This document shows, piece by piece, positions 11,913-22,803 of a stretch of DNA of 64,000 nucleotides. The notes under the pieces were generated by a model that searched no databases, was not told the origin of the DNA, and saw nothing but the letters and a program-made list of their open reading frames with translations. The stretch spans positions 1,125,128,744 through 1,125,192,743 of the forward strand of contig OY856412.1 of the NCBI GenBank assembly GCA_963693085.1, read 5' to 3'. How positions within the stretch are numbered: the stretch's first letter is position 1; the number at the start of each line of letters is the position of its first letter. This stretch comes from Alisma plantago-aquatica. Lineage: Eukaryota > Streptophyta > Magnoliopsida > Alismatales > Alismataceae. The position numbers and the translations under genes were made by a program.

Positions 11913-14900
11913 TGTTACACCCCGATCTCACAATTACCATTAATCATGAGATTAGGGCATAATTTGAAGATTTAATGTAATACAAAGATCACCCTTAACT
12001 TTTTCTTTTTTTTCAAACTCTTTGTTTTCTCACATTGAACCACATAAACTAATTTTACAAGCGAATCTAAACATTTATTTCTCTAATATGATTTTGACAG
12101 TAAAAATGCATGTATGAACATTCATTATGTTTCTCATACTTTTTAGCACATAAGACTTGCTGATTCACATATATTGTTAAAAGAGAAATAATGATATACA
12201 TCATCATTTAAAACTCTCTCTTATTTCTTTACAAGGACATAGAGTGACAAGGACCAACTAAACTTAACTATACTCAGACTTAACTCTTGTAGCAGATCTA
12301 CTCTGATGCAATGATATCTTAAATCCCCACAGTTTCCCTAAAAAAATTGAGTAGAGGGGTGAGCCTACTTGCTCAGTGAATGAGTAAAACAATAATACAG
12401 TCTAAAGTACTGAATCAGACATTTATCATTATGGGATAATTGAAATTAAACAAGATAGTAATTTCAAATTAAAAGACTAGATGTTCAAAAACTTACTAAT
12501 AACATTGAAGCCTACATCATTAGAAATAAACAAGTATAGAAATATAATCCTCACTATATTCAATATTACATTTAAAGAACAACTACTACAAAACTGAAAT
12601 CAAATCTTTCTTAACTCTTCTTACTTATAAGAAACTCTTTAAACTTATATTATCATATTTTAGCTTATACCCTGATCATATGTAGTGTACTCTACATATG
12701 AAGAATCGTAACGAAATACGATCTCACCGTACAACACTTAGCTGACACACCCGGGATGCTAAGCTTGACTACATCACTGGTCTGCAACAGGAAAATGGCT
12801 CTCTGGCCTCGACATACCTATGGGCCATAAAATTGGACTCCTCCTCTAACTTGAGCACACAGGTGGAGAGTCAAGCTACCTATTGGCTTTTCTGTAATCT
12901 AGTGCCACCAGGATCTCTGGTTGATGTTGGACACTACATACTGTATTTTTAAGGAGACTTCCACTAGGGCTTCGTCCCCCATACCACCTGTTAGTACGAT
13001 CCGACCCCCATATACTGGACACTACCAGGGTTAGGTCGTTTCATCCCTACGGCGCAGACCTCTCATAGGAAATCTACGGTGTTCAGGGCTACTATTATTA
13101 CCATAACTTTGATTATATCTTTCTCTTAGACTGATCTCTTTTAACTATGTATATTAATGACTACTCAGACTATTGAATTGAAATCACTGATGATACTAAA
13201 CTGAATGCTTAACATATTGTTTACCCCTTTCTTAGGGTTTCTCCTTACTCATGCACATATAGCACTTCTCATGTATTCAAAAATATATCATGTCTACTAA
13301 TATAAATATTCACATTCAACATTTCTCACATTTATGCATGGCATTTATAACATACCTATCTAGGGCATGCCATATCTCTCCACTTGTAATAGCATAAAAA
13401 CATATGCATTTCATGACAAGTATTTGAGTTAGAAAATCTGTATCTCATAAACAAAGCATGTATGAATATAATAAAATATTTAGATAAAATCCCACAATAT
13501 CACATGGATCATTTCAATCAGCCATTTACTACTAAATTAGATACGTAGACTTGTAAACACATACTAGATTGGGTTTCCATCCCTGATTACTTGCTATTCA
13601 CATGATATGTATTGTGAAAATCAGAAACTCTATTTGTCCATATATCAAATTAAGAGATCAAACATGTAGAATTATATGCACTAGGTACATAAGTAAGATC
13701 ATATAAGCATAAATCCGAATTTCAGCTATAATGTTGTTCAAGCACCCGAATAATTTGAAAATTTAGATCTTCAGAAGATTCTCAATAAACTTCTTAATTC
13801 TACAATATTCAAGATACATGTATATCTATATCCATGTCATCATATGAACATTTTCAGATCATAGTTGGAACATGAATTGAAGTATTTTATAAACTAAATT
13901 CAAGAACAGTTCTTTCTATTTATTATCATCTAGGGAGAAATTGAGAATATAAATTAAAACCATCTAATTGAGTACAGTTGACTGAAATATTCTTTTACAC
14001 ACTCACCCTAAGCTATAAAACAACTTTAAAACGTATCCCATATCTGAAAATCTCAAATCCATATCAAAACCCTAGCAATCGTCACTTTCTTCTTCCTTTC
14101 AACTCGGAAACCCTAGAATTGAAGATTAGGAGAGAAAGAGTGAGAAAAGGACTTGATTTGATATGATTTCGAATCCAATTAGGGGAGGGATGGAATATTG
14201 ACATCTGAGAGAAGATTCACCATGAAACTATATCCAAAGAAGCTAAACTTACATGATTTCTTTATTCCTCGGACTGCAAAACCCTAGGTTCGCATCTCCA
14301 TCACTTTCTCCTCTCAAACCCTAACTCTCCCTCTCTCTCTCTAGGATTTCATTTCTCTAGATTGAATCATGAATTATGAGAGCTCCTTGTGTGTTAGGTT
14401 GACCATATAGAGCAATTGAGCTTCTTGAGTCAATTGCACATTGACCCCTCACTATACTTTCTCTTATTTCAGCTGAATTTTCTGGATAAAAAATTTATTG
14501 TAATTCATCTACTGATTAGGTCTAAAAGCATAAAAAATTATGAAATTTTTCATGTTGTTTATGATTGATTTTTAGATGTCCAGTTAAAATTTCAGATCAT
14601 ATGGAGTTACTAATAAATAATTAAAAATAAAATAGTACACTGCTGAAAAGCACTCTGTCAACATTTTGGTCGAAGTATAGTTCGACCGAGAACCACATTC
14701 AAAGAAACTCAAATATTATGAAATTTTTCTCCAATATGCATGATTGAGTTATACATATCATAACCAAAATTAAATTAAATACAAAATTCGTAGAAAATAT
14801 GAAAAATCATTTACCACACTACTATCCTGATCAAATTCCATATTCATGTACTATCAAAACCCTAATTTTTGCCGATTAGGGTTTACATTTCTCAAACCCT

Positions 14901-15063
14901 AATTCTTCAAACTAAAATCATAGTTAGGGTTTCTTTTTAGGTTAGAAACATCACAATTGATCTACTATCATTAATCAAGTCTAAACGATGTTCAATCTAA
15001 TCAAGCATGTAATCATTCAGGTAAACCGTAGTTTATCTATTAAGCATAAATGTGGTCATTACA
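11913..15063 (-). repeat. LARD-1 right LTR (5' LTR in element orientation), 3151 bp
   Basis: Full-length partner of 5258-8407 with the same ends. Differences are scattered single bases and small indels. It should contain the promoter in element orientation, but I found no clear TATA box. Confidence 0.9.
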
Positions 15064-15068
15064 TCAAT
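15064..15068. repeat. Target-site duplication of LARD-1, right copy (tcaat)
   Basis: Identical to 5253-5257. After it the AthR 3' region resumes. Confidence 0.9.
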
Positions 15069-15410
15069 TTTACCATTATCTTGATGTACTCTAGTTTTAG
15101 ATCATGTGCATACTTTTGTTTTATAGATCTATCTAAACTCTCATAAAACTCCATGAAATGCTTGATGTTGAGGAAAATACTAATGAATTGTTTCTAGAAA
15201 ACAAATTTGGTAACAACGATATAATGAGATGTGTTATGTGGCCCCAAGATGTTGGGCAACTTGGCCATAATCTGCGATAAGGAAAATAACATGATGAGAG
15301 GATGAGGCAATCATATGGGTTGAAAGTATCAAATTGGTGAGTGTTTTAGATTTTGTGTTACTTGAGGATGAACAATGTTTTATTCAAGTGTAGTTTTATG
15401 AATGAAGATT
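15069..15410 (+). other. AthR 3' region resumed, with decayed polypurine-tract zone
   Basis: Joins in register with 5257 once LARD-1 is removed. TTACTTGAGGATGAACAATG followed by TTCAAGTGTAG (about 15358-15394) resembles the ACTTGAGGACAAGCAA...AAGTGTGGGGG block that precedes the 3' LTR in Athila/Tat elements, with the G run lost. The 3' LTR, if kept, would start near 15400. I could not define it because the partner LTR is outside the window. Confidence 0.5.
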
Positions 15411-15639
15411 CATCATGTATTTGTTTCAATACTTAGACCATTTTTGCATTTAGATACTTCGTTTGCCTTAAAAATTACTTCATTTTGTTCTATTGAGAAT
15501 TATGTTGATTTGTGAGGATTTTGATTCTTTTCTCAAATTTATTATCATTTTTGGAGTTTAATTCCTTCATACCAGCACAATATAGGGATCATTCAATAGG
15601 TGGGAGTCGAATGGGGCATGCCTCTCATGTAGTTTGTTT
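15411..15639. other. Unassigned, possibly start of AthR 3' LTR
   Basis: AT-rich sequence with no open frame of interest (15512-15724 is unconvincing). Position suggests AthR LTR, but there is no second copy to test against. Confidence 0.3.
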
Positions 15640-16213
15640 ACAAAACCAAACCAAACCATTAAACTCAACCATACCAATCCAATCCAGCAAATTTAGTTTG
15701 GTTTTACAGGGGCACTTGGTTTGATTTGGTTTCAAAGAAAAAAAACTATGAACCAATAGTTTAGTTTAGTTTAAGGGAGCAGTTTAACCAAACCAAAATA
15801 GAACCTATATATATTCATATATTATTCAAACATATACTTATATTGCAGAAAGCACTTTTTTAAACTAAATTTCACAATATTCAACAAGTTCTTTATGAAA
15901 TGTCTTAAAAGAAATGCTAAATAAATGAAATTAAGTCTTACAAAATTTTAAATTGTGTGGTATAAGACATACCTATTTAGATTTAGCTGGACATTGTCTA
16001 CTTATAGTTTCTATATGTATTCTTAAATACCCATTTCTAAATAATGTTTTTTCAATATGAACTTTGTTTGTTATACTAGATGCCTTGATTACGATGATGA
16101 AAAATTGGTAGTTTGTTCATAAAAACATGTCATAAATCTTGTATATTCCCATATAATAGTTTGAAACCAAAGTAAATTGAACCGAACCATAAATCAACAT
16201 TTCAGTTTGATTT
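15640..16213. repeat. AACCAAACC-rich segment with inverted motifs, possible small DNA transposon
   Basis: AAACCAAACCAAACC lies at about 15641-15658 and its inverse TTTGGTTTGATTTGGTTT recurs at about 15717-15733. TTTAGTTTAGTTTAAGG and ACCAAACCAAAAT lie near 15760-15800. A second cluster (AACCAAAG, GAACCGAACC, AGTTTGATTTTG) is at 16165-16213. Inverted motifs at both ends of ~570 bp of AT-rich, non-coding DNA suggest a MITE-like element, but no clean terminal inverted repeat or TSD was found. Confidence 0.3.
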
Positions 16214-16503
16214 TGTAATGACCTCACTTTTTAGCAACCTCCAATTAAGCAAGGACAAAAATATGAGAGTGATTACCTACAAGTTTCCCAAGGATTCAAA
16301 TTTTAGCAAATAATAATCAATAGTAAATAATTTCATTAATTTCAAACATTGTTTACAATATGTTTCTACATTTCATTCTATCATCAAAACTATACATAGA
16401 GAAGAAGTGTCTAGCTAATCCTCCTTACTTAAATTAATTCCTTCATGTCATTTATCTTATCTATCATGTCTTTATATCATCTTATCTAGCATGTACCTAA
16501 AAC
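16214..16503 (-). repeat. LTRf-1, first part: broken gypsy-type LTR (host of Copia-1)
   Basis: Starts TGTAATGACCTCAC, the style of LARD-1 LTR ends. It is cut at 16503 by Copia-1 and continues at 24667. No partner LTR is in the window. Orientation minus is inferred from resemblance of the continuation to the + strand of the LARD-1 LTR. Bases 16499-16503 (aaaac) are the Copia-1 target site. Confidence 0.4.
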
Positions 16504-17210
16504 TGTTGGCGTATATGCACATAAAGCCATCCCAAGCGATTGCATGGAGTTGGATATTAATTAATCAATTAATGTGATTATTTGGTTAATTAATGAATTC
16601 CAGAATATTCTAATTAATCCACGAGCGTTTTAATTAACGCAGTGTTTCTATTTACTGATGGGTTTAGGAAACCCTATTTCCCTTCGTCTCCTATTTAAAG
16701 GAGGATTGACGGCCGATATCTATATAAGATAGATAGAGGCTTTTCAGTTTACACTCATGTATGTAAACCCTAGCTGTCATCATCCTTAGGAGAGAAAGGA
16801 GAGAAACGCGCCGCTAGCACACCGCCGCAGAGACACGACTCCTTCTCGCCAGCTTGGGAAGCACGACGTGGAGTTCCATCCATCCGCGTGGATGAAGTAG
16901 AGATGCAGACACCTTGACGCCTGTGTTCGGAGGACGTCGACGGCCATCTGTATGTGCTACGAGTGGCGTACATCACTGCCGCAAAGGAGCATCATCGGAT
17001 CTTCCTACGACAACAAAAGGGAGAGAAGTTCCGTCTATGTAGGTCAGTAGTGTTGCACCATCGTGCAGCGGGACATCGCCGGACTTGCTCCGCGATAAGG
17101 TATATCCCACAAACACTCCTTCCAAATACATTGTTGTCGAAGAGATCATGTTTCGGGTTGCGTGGATTTTATTGCTTCCGCCGCACATGTTTTCTCTACA
17201 AAACCCAACA
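16504..17210 (+). repeat. Copia-1 5' LTR, 707 bp
   Basis: Begins TGTTGGCGTATATGCAC and ends AAAACCCAACA. Same length as the 3' copy. Open frames inside it are shadows with no partner frame in the other LTR's evolution; the LTR is a promoter and terminator, not a gene. Confidence 0.95.
16721..16728 (+). promoter_or_regulatory. Probable TATA box of Copia-1 5' LTR
   Basis: TATATAAG, preserved at 24172-24179 in the 3' LTR and about 490 bp before the LTR end. Position and sequence suit a core promoter with transcription starting some 30 bases downstream (inference). Confidence 0.55.
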
Positions 17211-17211
17211 G

Positions 17212-17223
17212 TGGTATCAAAGC
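17212..17223 (+). other. Copia-1 primer binding site
   Basis: TGGTATCAAAGC, one base after the LTR end. Matches the initiator-Met type site TGGTATCAGAGC at 11 of 12 positions. Confidence 0.85.
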
Positions 17224-18842
17224 AGCGTCGATCTACGACGTATTTGGATTCATTTTGGTATGATCGAATCATTGTATACTATTTTCTATGTTGCATACGA
17301 TGTGAATTAAAACTGCTAATGTGCAAATCTAAACCTAATTCCACATACGCCGCAGGCTATTGTTTTTTACGGGGTCGACTATGGAAAATATTGATTTTCC
17401 TAAGTGCACGGAAGTGAAATTTTGTAGACCCCCGCCCGTTGACCGGGCAGCGGGATCCCCGCACAAGGGCGCTGCCCCTGTGTACCCCGCATTGTCTGCA
17501 TGGGAGTCAAAATTTTATTTAATAGGGAATGTACCGCATTAAAAGTACTGCATTTTTAATATGTATATACGTATATGTAGATATACCTATGATAGCATAC
17601 ACGTCGCCTTTAAAATCTATTTTATGTGGTGAATGCATGCACGGTTATGGCCTAGTATCCCCTTTTGTGAATGTTGTGAATGAATGTGGATGTCAATCTT
17701 GTGGATATGTCTGTTTGTGAATGCTATGGATGTATAATGATTGCATATGGATCCATTGTATAAAGTTTTCGGCTTGCATTTCGAGCCTCATTTCTTATTT
17801 CAAAGTGTAATTAATTCTTTCCCTTTATATTTGTACTCATATGATGTAATAGAGATAGGATTAGTTTTAGTCTTTGTAAACTTGATGTAAGGAGGCCACT
17901 TGAAGATCCAACTCCAAGGAGTGTCCATAGAGAAGCACCATGAAGATCTAATTCCAAGAAGAAACCTAAAGATCCAACTCCAAGGAGTGTCCATGGAGAA
18001 GCAACAAGAAGATCCCATTCTAAGAAGCAACTTGAAGTTCCAACCTCACGAAGCATCCATGAAGTTGTTCATTGTAATGTCAATCATTACATGCTTACAG
18101 GTTGATTCACAGGTGTTGCATGAGATGCATAAGACCATAGGTGGACCATAATCCTTTGTTGCTCCAAAGGATTACAATAGTATGGCCATAACCAATGTAT
18201 TTGTGTTTATGATTGCATGTTTATCATTTGTGGTTGTGGATATAGTAGTATATGATATGTACTATAAGTATGTGGTGTTTGGATATGTATATGTATTAAT
18301 AAAACCCCTCAATTAATAATATTAAGTTTTAGTTGTCTTCCATAAAGCAACACACATGAAAAGCTTGATTGACTATGTGTGGGCATGCCTCCACGTGGTA
18401 CACTGTCTATCTTATGGAAGTGTGATGGTGGGTGTGTGGGTCTGCCTCCTCAAGGTGTACACTCATCATGTTGGCTTATGGGTTGGACTTAACTAGGGAA
18501 CCTTCATATGATCAAGTACCTAGAGGCACACAGATGCATCATGGCAAGGATTTGTGCATGATCATCTATCCAAGAGTTGCATATGATGCAATTGGAAAAA
18601 GTTGCCTACCTTAGTATTTGGTCTTTGACGCTGGCGTTGGCTGGGCATTGATCCAATTATTTTGGGTCTTGGCTCACTAGAAGGTTGTGCATTGCAATCT
18701 TTCGAGTTAATAGTGAGGGCTATAAATTTGAATAAAATAGTGGGAGTGTAATTAATTAAAGGCCTAATTAATCTCGTTTATCAAATCTTTACAAGTCAAA
18801 ATGTTTTGGACTAAATGCAAAATTTTCTTTTGTAGCAATCAA
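17224..18842 (+). other. Copia-1 leader before gag
   Basis: 1.6 kb without a credible gene; the several 60-85-residue frames are unrelated and overlap. Its last part (about 18300-18420, AATATTAAGTTTTAG) is matched in inverted orientation in the Copia-3a leader near 46370-46400, which supports common descent. It contains the 66-bp tandem repeat listed separately. Confidence 0.6.
17902..18062 (+). repeat. 66-bp tandem repeat, about 2.4 units, in Copia-1 leader
   Basis: GATCCAACTCCAAGGAGTG starts at 17905 and again at 17971. A diverged third copy (GTTCCAACCTCACGAAGC) starts at 18037. Each 66-bp unit holds two related halves, GAAGATC-AACTCCAAG and GAAGATC-ATTCCAAG. Spacing is a multiple of three, so it also stays open in one frame, but there is no sign that it is translated. 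Confidence 0.8.
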
Positions 18843-19680
18843 ATGGCAAACAACACTCACACTTTCTCATTGCGATCGGTCCTTGAGAAGGACAAACTTA
18901 CCAGAACCAACTTTCAAAACTGGTTTAGGACGCTGAGAATTGTTCTCACACATGAGCGTAAGCTCTATGTCCTTGAAACACCAGAGCCAGCAGAGCCCGT
19001 CATAAATGCACCCAAGGCTGAAAAGGATGCTTACAAGAAGCACCTTGATGATGCCGTGGATGTCAAGTGCATGATGTTGTGCTCAATGAACTATGAGTTG
19101 CAAGAGCAGCATGAGAACATGAATGTCATGGAGATGGTAACACATCTCAAGAACATGTATCAACATCAAGCAAGACACGAGAGATATGATGTCTCAAAGG
19201 CTTTGTTCAAAAGCAAGATGAAAGAGGGAGACTCAGTTGGCACCCATATACTCACCTTGATTGGGTACGTGGAAATCCTATCCAAGTTGGGATTTCCCCT
19301 AGGTTAATAGTTGGCCACAGATGTGATTCTACAATCATTTCCTGAATCATATAATCATTTTGTCATGAACTACAACATGAACAATTTTGACAAGCCGTTG
19401 TCAGAATTGTTAGGCATGTTGAGGACAGCTGAAGCACAGATGAAGAAAGACAATCCCAAGTCTGTGATGGTGATCAGCAAGGCAAAGGGAAAGTCAAAAG
19501 GCAAAAGCAAGGCTAATAAAGGTTCTAAAGATGGGCAGAAGCCAAAGTCATCCACGCTCAAAGCTAAAGGTGGGATCTCCAAAGAAGGCAGTTGTCACCA
19601 TTGTCACCAGCCTGGACATTGGAAAAAAGAAATTTTCCTCTCTACCTGGAGGAACTGAGGAAGAAGAAGCAGGGGATATA
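18843..19680 (+). pseudogene. Copia-1 gag (capsid-nucleocapsid), broken
   Basis: Starts MANNTHTFSLRSVLEKDKL at 18843. An upstream in-frame ATG at 18801 is possible, but the related Copia-3a gag starts at the equivalent of 18843. The frame carries a UBN2-type copia gag core (FQNWFRTLRIVL, KCMMLCSMNYELQ) to 19304, where adjacent TAA and TAG codons replace what reads Q-E in Copia-3a. It then continues LATDVILQSFPESY, NYNMNNFDKPLSELL and a lysine-rich tail. The zinc knuckle begins CHHCHQPGHWKK, but an extra A near 19625 shifts the frame and the final Cys is lost. Intact gag would form the virus-like particle and bind element RNA. Confidence 0.9.
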
Positions 19681-21260
19681 GATCTCCACTTCAGGTATAT
19701 ACATTATTGACATAAACTTAAATACTTCTTCATCATGGGTACTGGATACCGGATGTGGATCTCACATATGTTCTAATATTCAGGATTTGATAAGAAGTAA
19801 GCCTTTACGAAAGGGCCAAGTTGAGTTGTGGGTTGCTAATGGAGCAAGAGTTGCTGCCACCACAATTGGAGTTATTAGTTTATCTTTGCCTACGTGCCTT
19901 GTAACAAAATTAGAGAATTGCTATTTTGTACCTGCCATTAATAGAAATATTATTTCTATATCTTGTATGGACAAGAGTGGATTTGAATTTCACATTAAGA
20001 ATGGAATAATTTCTATATCTAAAGATGAGATCTTTTATGGCAATGCCCCTATGTCTTATGGTATCTACTTGTTAGAACTTGAGACTAGCATATATAACGT
20101 AAATACTAAAAGGTTAAAACTTGACAACTCAAACAAAACATTCTTATGACATTGTCGTCTTGGGCACATAAACAAGAAGTGCATATCTAGACTCCATAAG
20201 GATGGTTATATAGACTCTTTTGATTTTGAATCACTGGAGACATGTGAGGAATGTTTATTAGGGAATATGACCAAGACTCCTTTCACTGGACACAGTGAAA
20301 GAGCCAGTGATCTGCTAGAGCTCATACATACTGATGTATGTGGACCATTTAGATCAAATGCTAGAGGAGGCTATCAATACTTCATTACCTTCACTGATGA
20401 CCTCAGTAGGTATGGCTATGTATATCTTATAAACATAAGTCAGAAACTCTTGAAATGTTCAAGACTTTCATGAATGAAGTAGAGAAGCAACTTGGTAAGA
20501 GTATTAAAGCACTATGTTCAGATCGAGGTGGCGAATACTTAAGCCAAGAGTTTGAGGACCTTCTGAGAGACCGTGGTATTGTATCACAATGGACTCCACC
20601 TGGTACACCACAACATAATGGTGCGTTAGAAAGAAGGAATCGTACATTATTAGACATTGTACGATCAATGATGAGTTTAGCCAAACTTCCAATATCATTC
20701 TGGGGATATGCTCTTGAAACTGTAGTGTTTACACTTAACCGTGTACCTTCCAAATCGGTTCAAAAGACACCATATAAGATATGGAATGGGAATTGTCCCA
20801 ATTTGTCTATGTTAAAGATTTGGGGATGTGAAGCTTATGTTAGGAGATAATTTCCTGAAAAGCTTGGACCCAAATTGAAAAAATGCTATTTTGTTGGATA
20901 CCCCAAGGAAACTCGGGGATACTACTTCTACACACCAACTGACAACAAAGTGTTTGTTGCTAGGACTGCTGTATTTCTTGAAAAGGAATTTATTTCCAAA
21001 GGAATTAGTGGGAGGAATGTAGAGCTCGAAGAAGTTCAAGACCAACAAGAAAGCAGAGAACCTGAGGAGGTACATAAGGAACATGAAGACTCACAAATTG
21101 TTGTGGAATTTCAAGTTCCAAATGTAACACAGGAACCTCGTAGGTCTAGTAGGACACGACTTGATCTTGAGAGATTTGGATTTCTTGTGACTCAATACAG
21201 TGATGAATTGGACATAGCAGATGAGCCAACTTCCTATCTAGAAGCTACTAAGGGACCAGA
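19681..21260 (+). pseudogene. Copia-1 pol, first half: protease and integrase, broken
   Basis: The protease motif VLDTGCGSH (about 19740) keeps DTG. The GAG-pre-integrase segment ends in LGHINKK with a stop at 20147 where W is expected before HCRLGH. The integrase core keeps all three acidic residues: HTDVCGP (about 20330), CSDRGGEY (about 20520) and LERRNRT (about 20630). A one-base deletion near 20432 shifts the frame, and a TAA at 20848 follows YVRR. After it CYFVGYPKETRGYYFY marks the end of integrase and a charged linker leads to RT. Function when intact: polyprotein cleavage and insertion of the cDNA. Confidence 0.9.
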
Positions 21261-22803
21261 ATATGAGAAATGGCTTGAAGCCATGAGATCTGAGATGGAA
21301 TCCATGTACACCAACAAGGTATGGACCTTGGTGGATCCACCCGAAGGGGTAAAACCCATAGGGTGCAAGTGGGTCTTCAAGAAGAAGACTGACATGGATT
21401 GAAATGTTCAAACCTATAAAGGTAGATTGGTTGCGAAAGGATTCCGTAAAATTCAAGGTGTTGATTATGATGAGACCTTCTCACCAGTTGCCATGGTTAA
21501 ATCCATCAAGATCATGCTTGCCATTGCAGCTTATCATGACTATGAGATTTAGCAGATGGATGTTAAAACAATATTCCTTAATGGGAATTTACTCGAGGAT
21601 GTGTACATGACACAACCTGAGGGTTTTATCGATCCAAAGGAAGCCAATAAAGTTTGTAAGCTACAAAGGTCAATCTATGGATTGAAGCAAGCATCTCGGA
21701 GCTGGAATCTACATTTTGATGAAGTAGTCAAAAAGTTTGGCTTTAGTCAAAATGAAGATGAACCTTGTGTTTACAAAAGGGTTAGTGGGAGCACAATTGT
21801 ATTTCTCATATTGTATGTGGATGACATACTATTGATGGGAAATGGCATCCCTACTCTTCATACAGTAAAAGGTTGGCTACGGAAGACCTTCTCTATGAAG
21901 GATTTAGGTGAGGCATCCTATATACTAGGGATCAAGATCTATAGAGATAGATCTAGAAGGCTTCTAGGCCTAATCCAGAGCACATACATTGACAAGGTGC
22001 TAAAGAGGTTTAGCATGGAGGGTTCTAAGAGAGGTAACTTGCCCATGTCCCATGGGGTTACGATCTCTAAAGCCCAATGTCCTAGTTCATGTGATGACTG
22101 GGCACACATGAGTAAGATTCCATATACATCAGCAATTGGATCTATCATGTACGTGATGTTATGTACTCGTCCTGATGTGTCATATGCTTTGAGCATGACG
22201 AGCCGATATCAGTCAGATCCATGTGAATGTCACTGGACAGCCGTAAAGAACATCCTAAAGTACTTGAGAAGGACTAAAGATCAATTCTTGGTATACGGTG
22301 GTGAGGAAGAGCTCATGGTAAAAGGTTACACCGATGCTAGCTTCCAAACTGACAAAGATGACTATAGATCGCAATCTGGATTTGTGTTTTGCCTGAACAA
22401 TGGAGTTGTGAGCTGAAAGAGTTCCAAGCAAGAGACGGTTGTGGATTCTACAACAGAGGACGAATATATTGTCGCATCTAATGCTGCAAAGGAAGTTGTG
22501 TGGATCAAGAAGTTCATTTCTGAACTTGGAGTGGTTTCAAGCGTTGGTGATGCAATTGAGTTGTTTTGCGACAACAATGGAGCAATTACACAGGCTAAAG
22601 AACCAAGATCGCACCAATGTTCCAAACATATTCTATAGCAGTTCCATCTCATACGAGAGATCGTACAACGAGGATATGTGAAGATTTGCAGAGTACCTAC
22701 AGAAAGCAATGTGGCTGACCCGCTCACAAAAACATTTTCACAGCAGAAACATGACGAACATGTTCGATCACTTGGATTGAGATTCATGAATGATTGGGTA
22801 TAA
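21261..22803 (+). pseudogene. Copia-1 pol, second half: reverse transcriptase and RNase H, broken
   Basis: RT opens with WLEAMRSEMESMYTNKVW (about 21271) and GCKWVFKKK, has stops at 21400 and 21550 (the latter TAG for the W of EIWQMDVKTAFLNG-type motifs), then LQRSIYGLKQASRSW and the intact catalytic YVDDILLMG (about 21815). RNase H keeps GYTDASF (about 22325) and the DSTTEDEYI and FCDNNGAI motifs, with TGA at 22414 replacing W in the S-W-K-S motif and TAG at 22636. The end, LGLRFMNDWV, stops at TAA 22801-22803. The reading frame is otherwise maintained over 1.5 kb, so decay is recent relative to AthR. Confidence 0.92.

Larger units (their letters stand above)
5258..15063 (-). mobile_element. 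LARD-1: large non-coding LTR retrotransposon with perfect TSD
   Basis: Two direct repeats of about 3.15 kb (5258-8407 and 11913-15063) begin TGTTACACCCC and end GGTCATTACA on the + strand. They flank a 3.5-kb centre and are bordered by identical 5-bp duplications tcaat (5253-5257 and 15064-15068). Primer site and polypurine tract place the element on the minus strand: the primer site abuts the right LTR and the tract abuts the left one. No gag or pol motif is visible on either strand, which fits a large retrotransposon derivative. Its LTR ends and primer site resemble gypsy families, so a gypsy element is the likely enzyme donor (inference). Confidence 0.9.

Noticed and set aside
16954..17417. 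Open frames spanning the Copia-1 5' LTR and leader
   Set aside because: They cross the LTR/primer-site boundary and have no matching domain. The LTR is regulatory.
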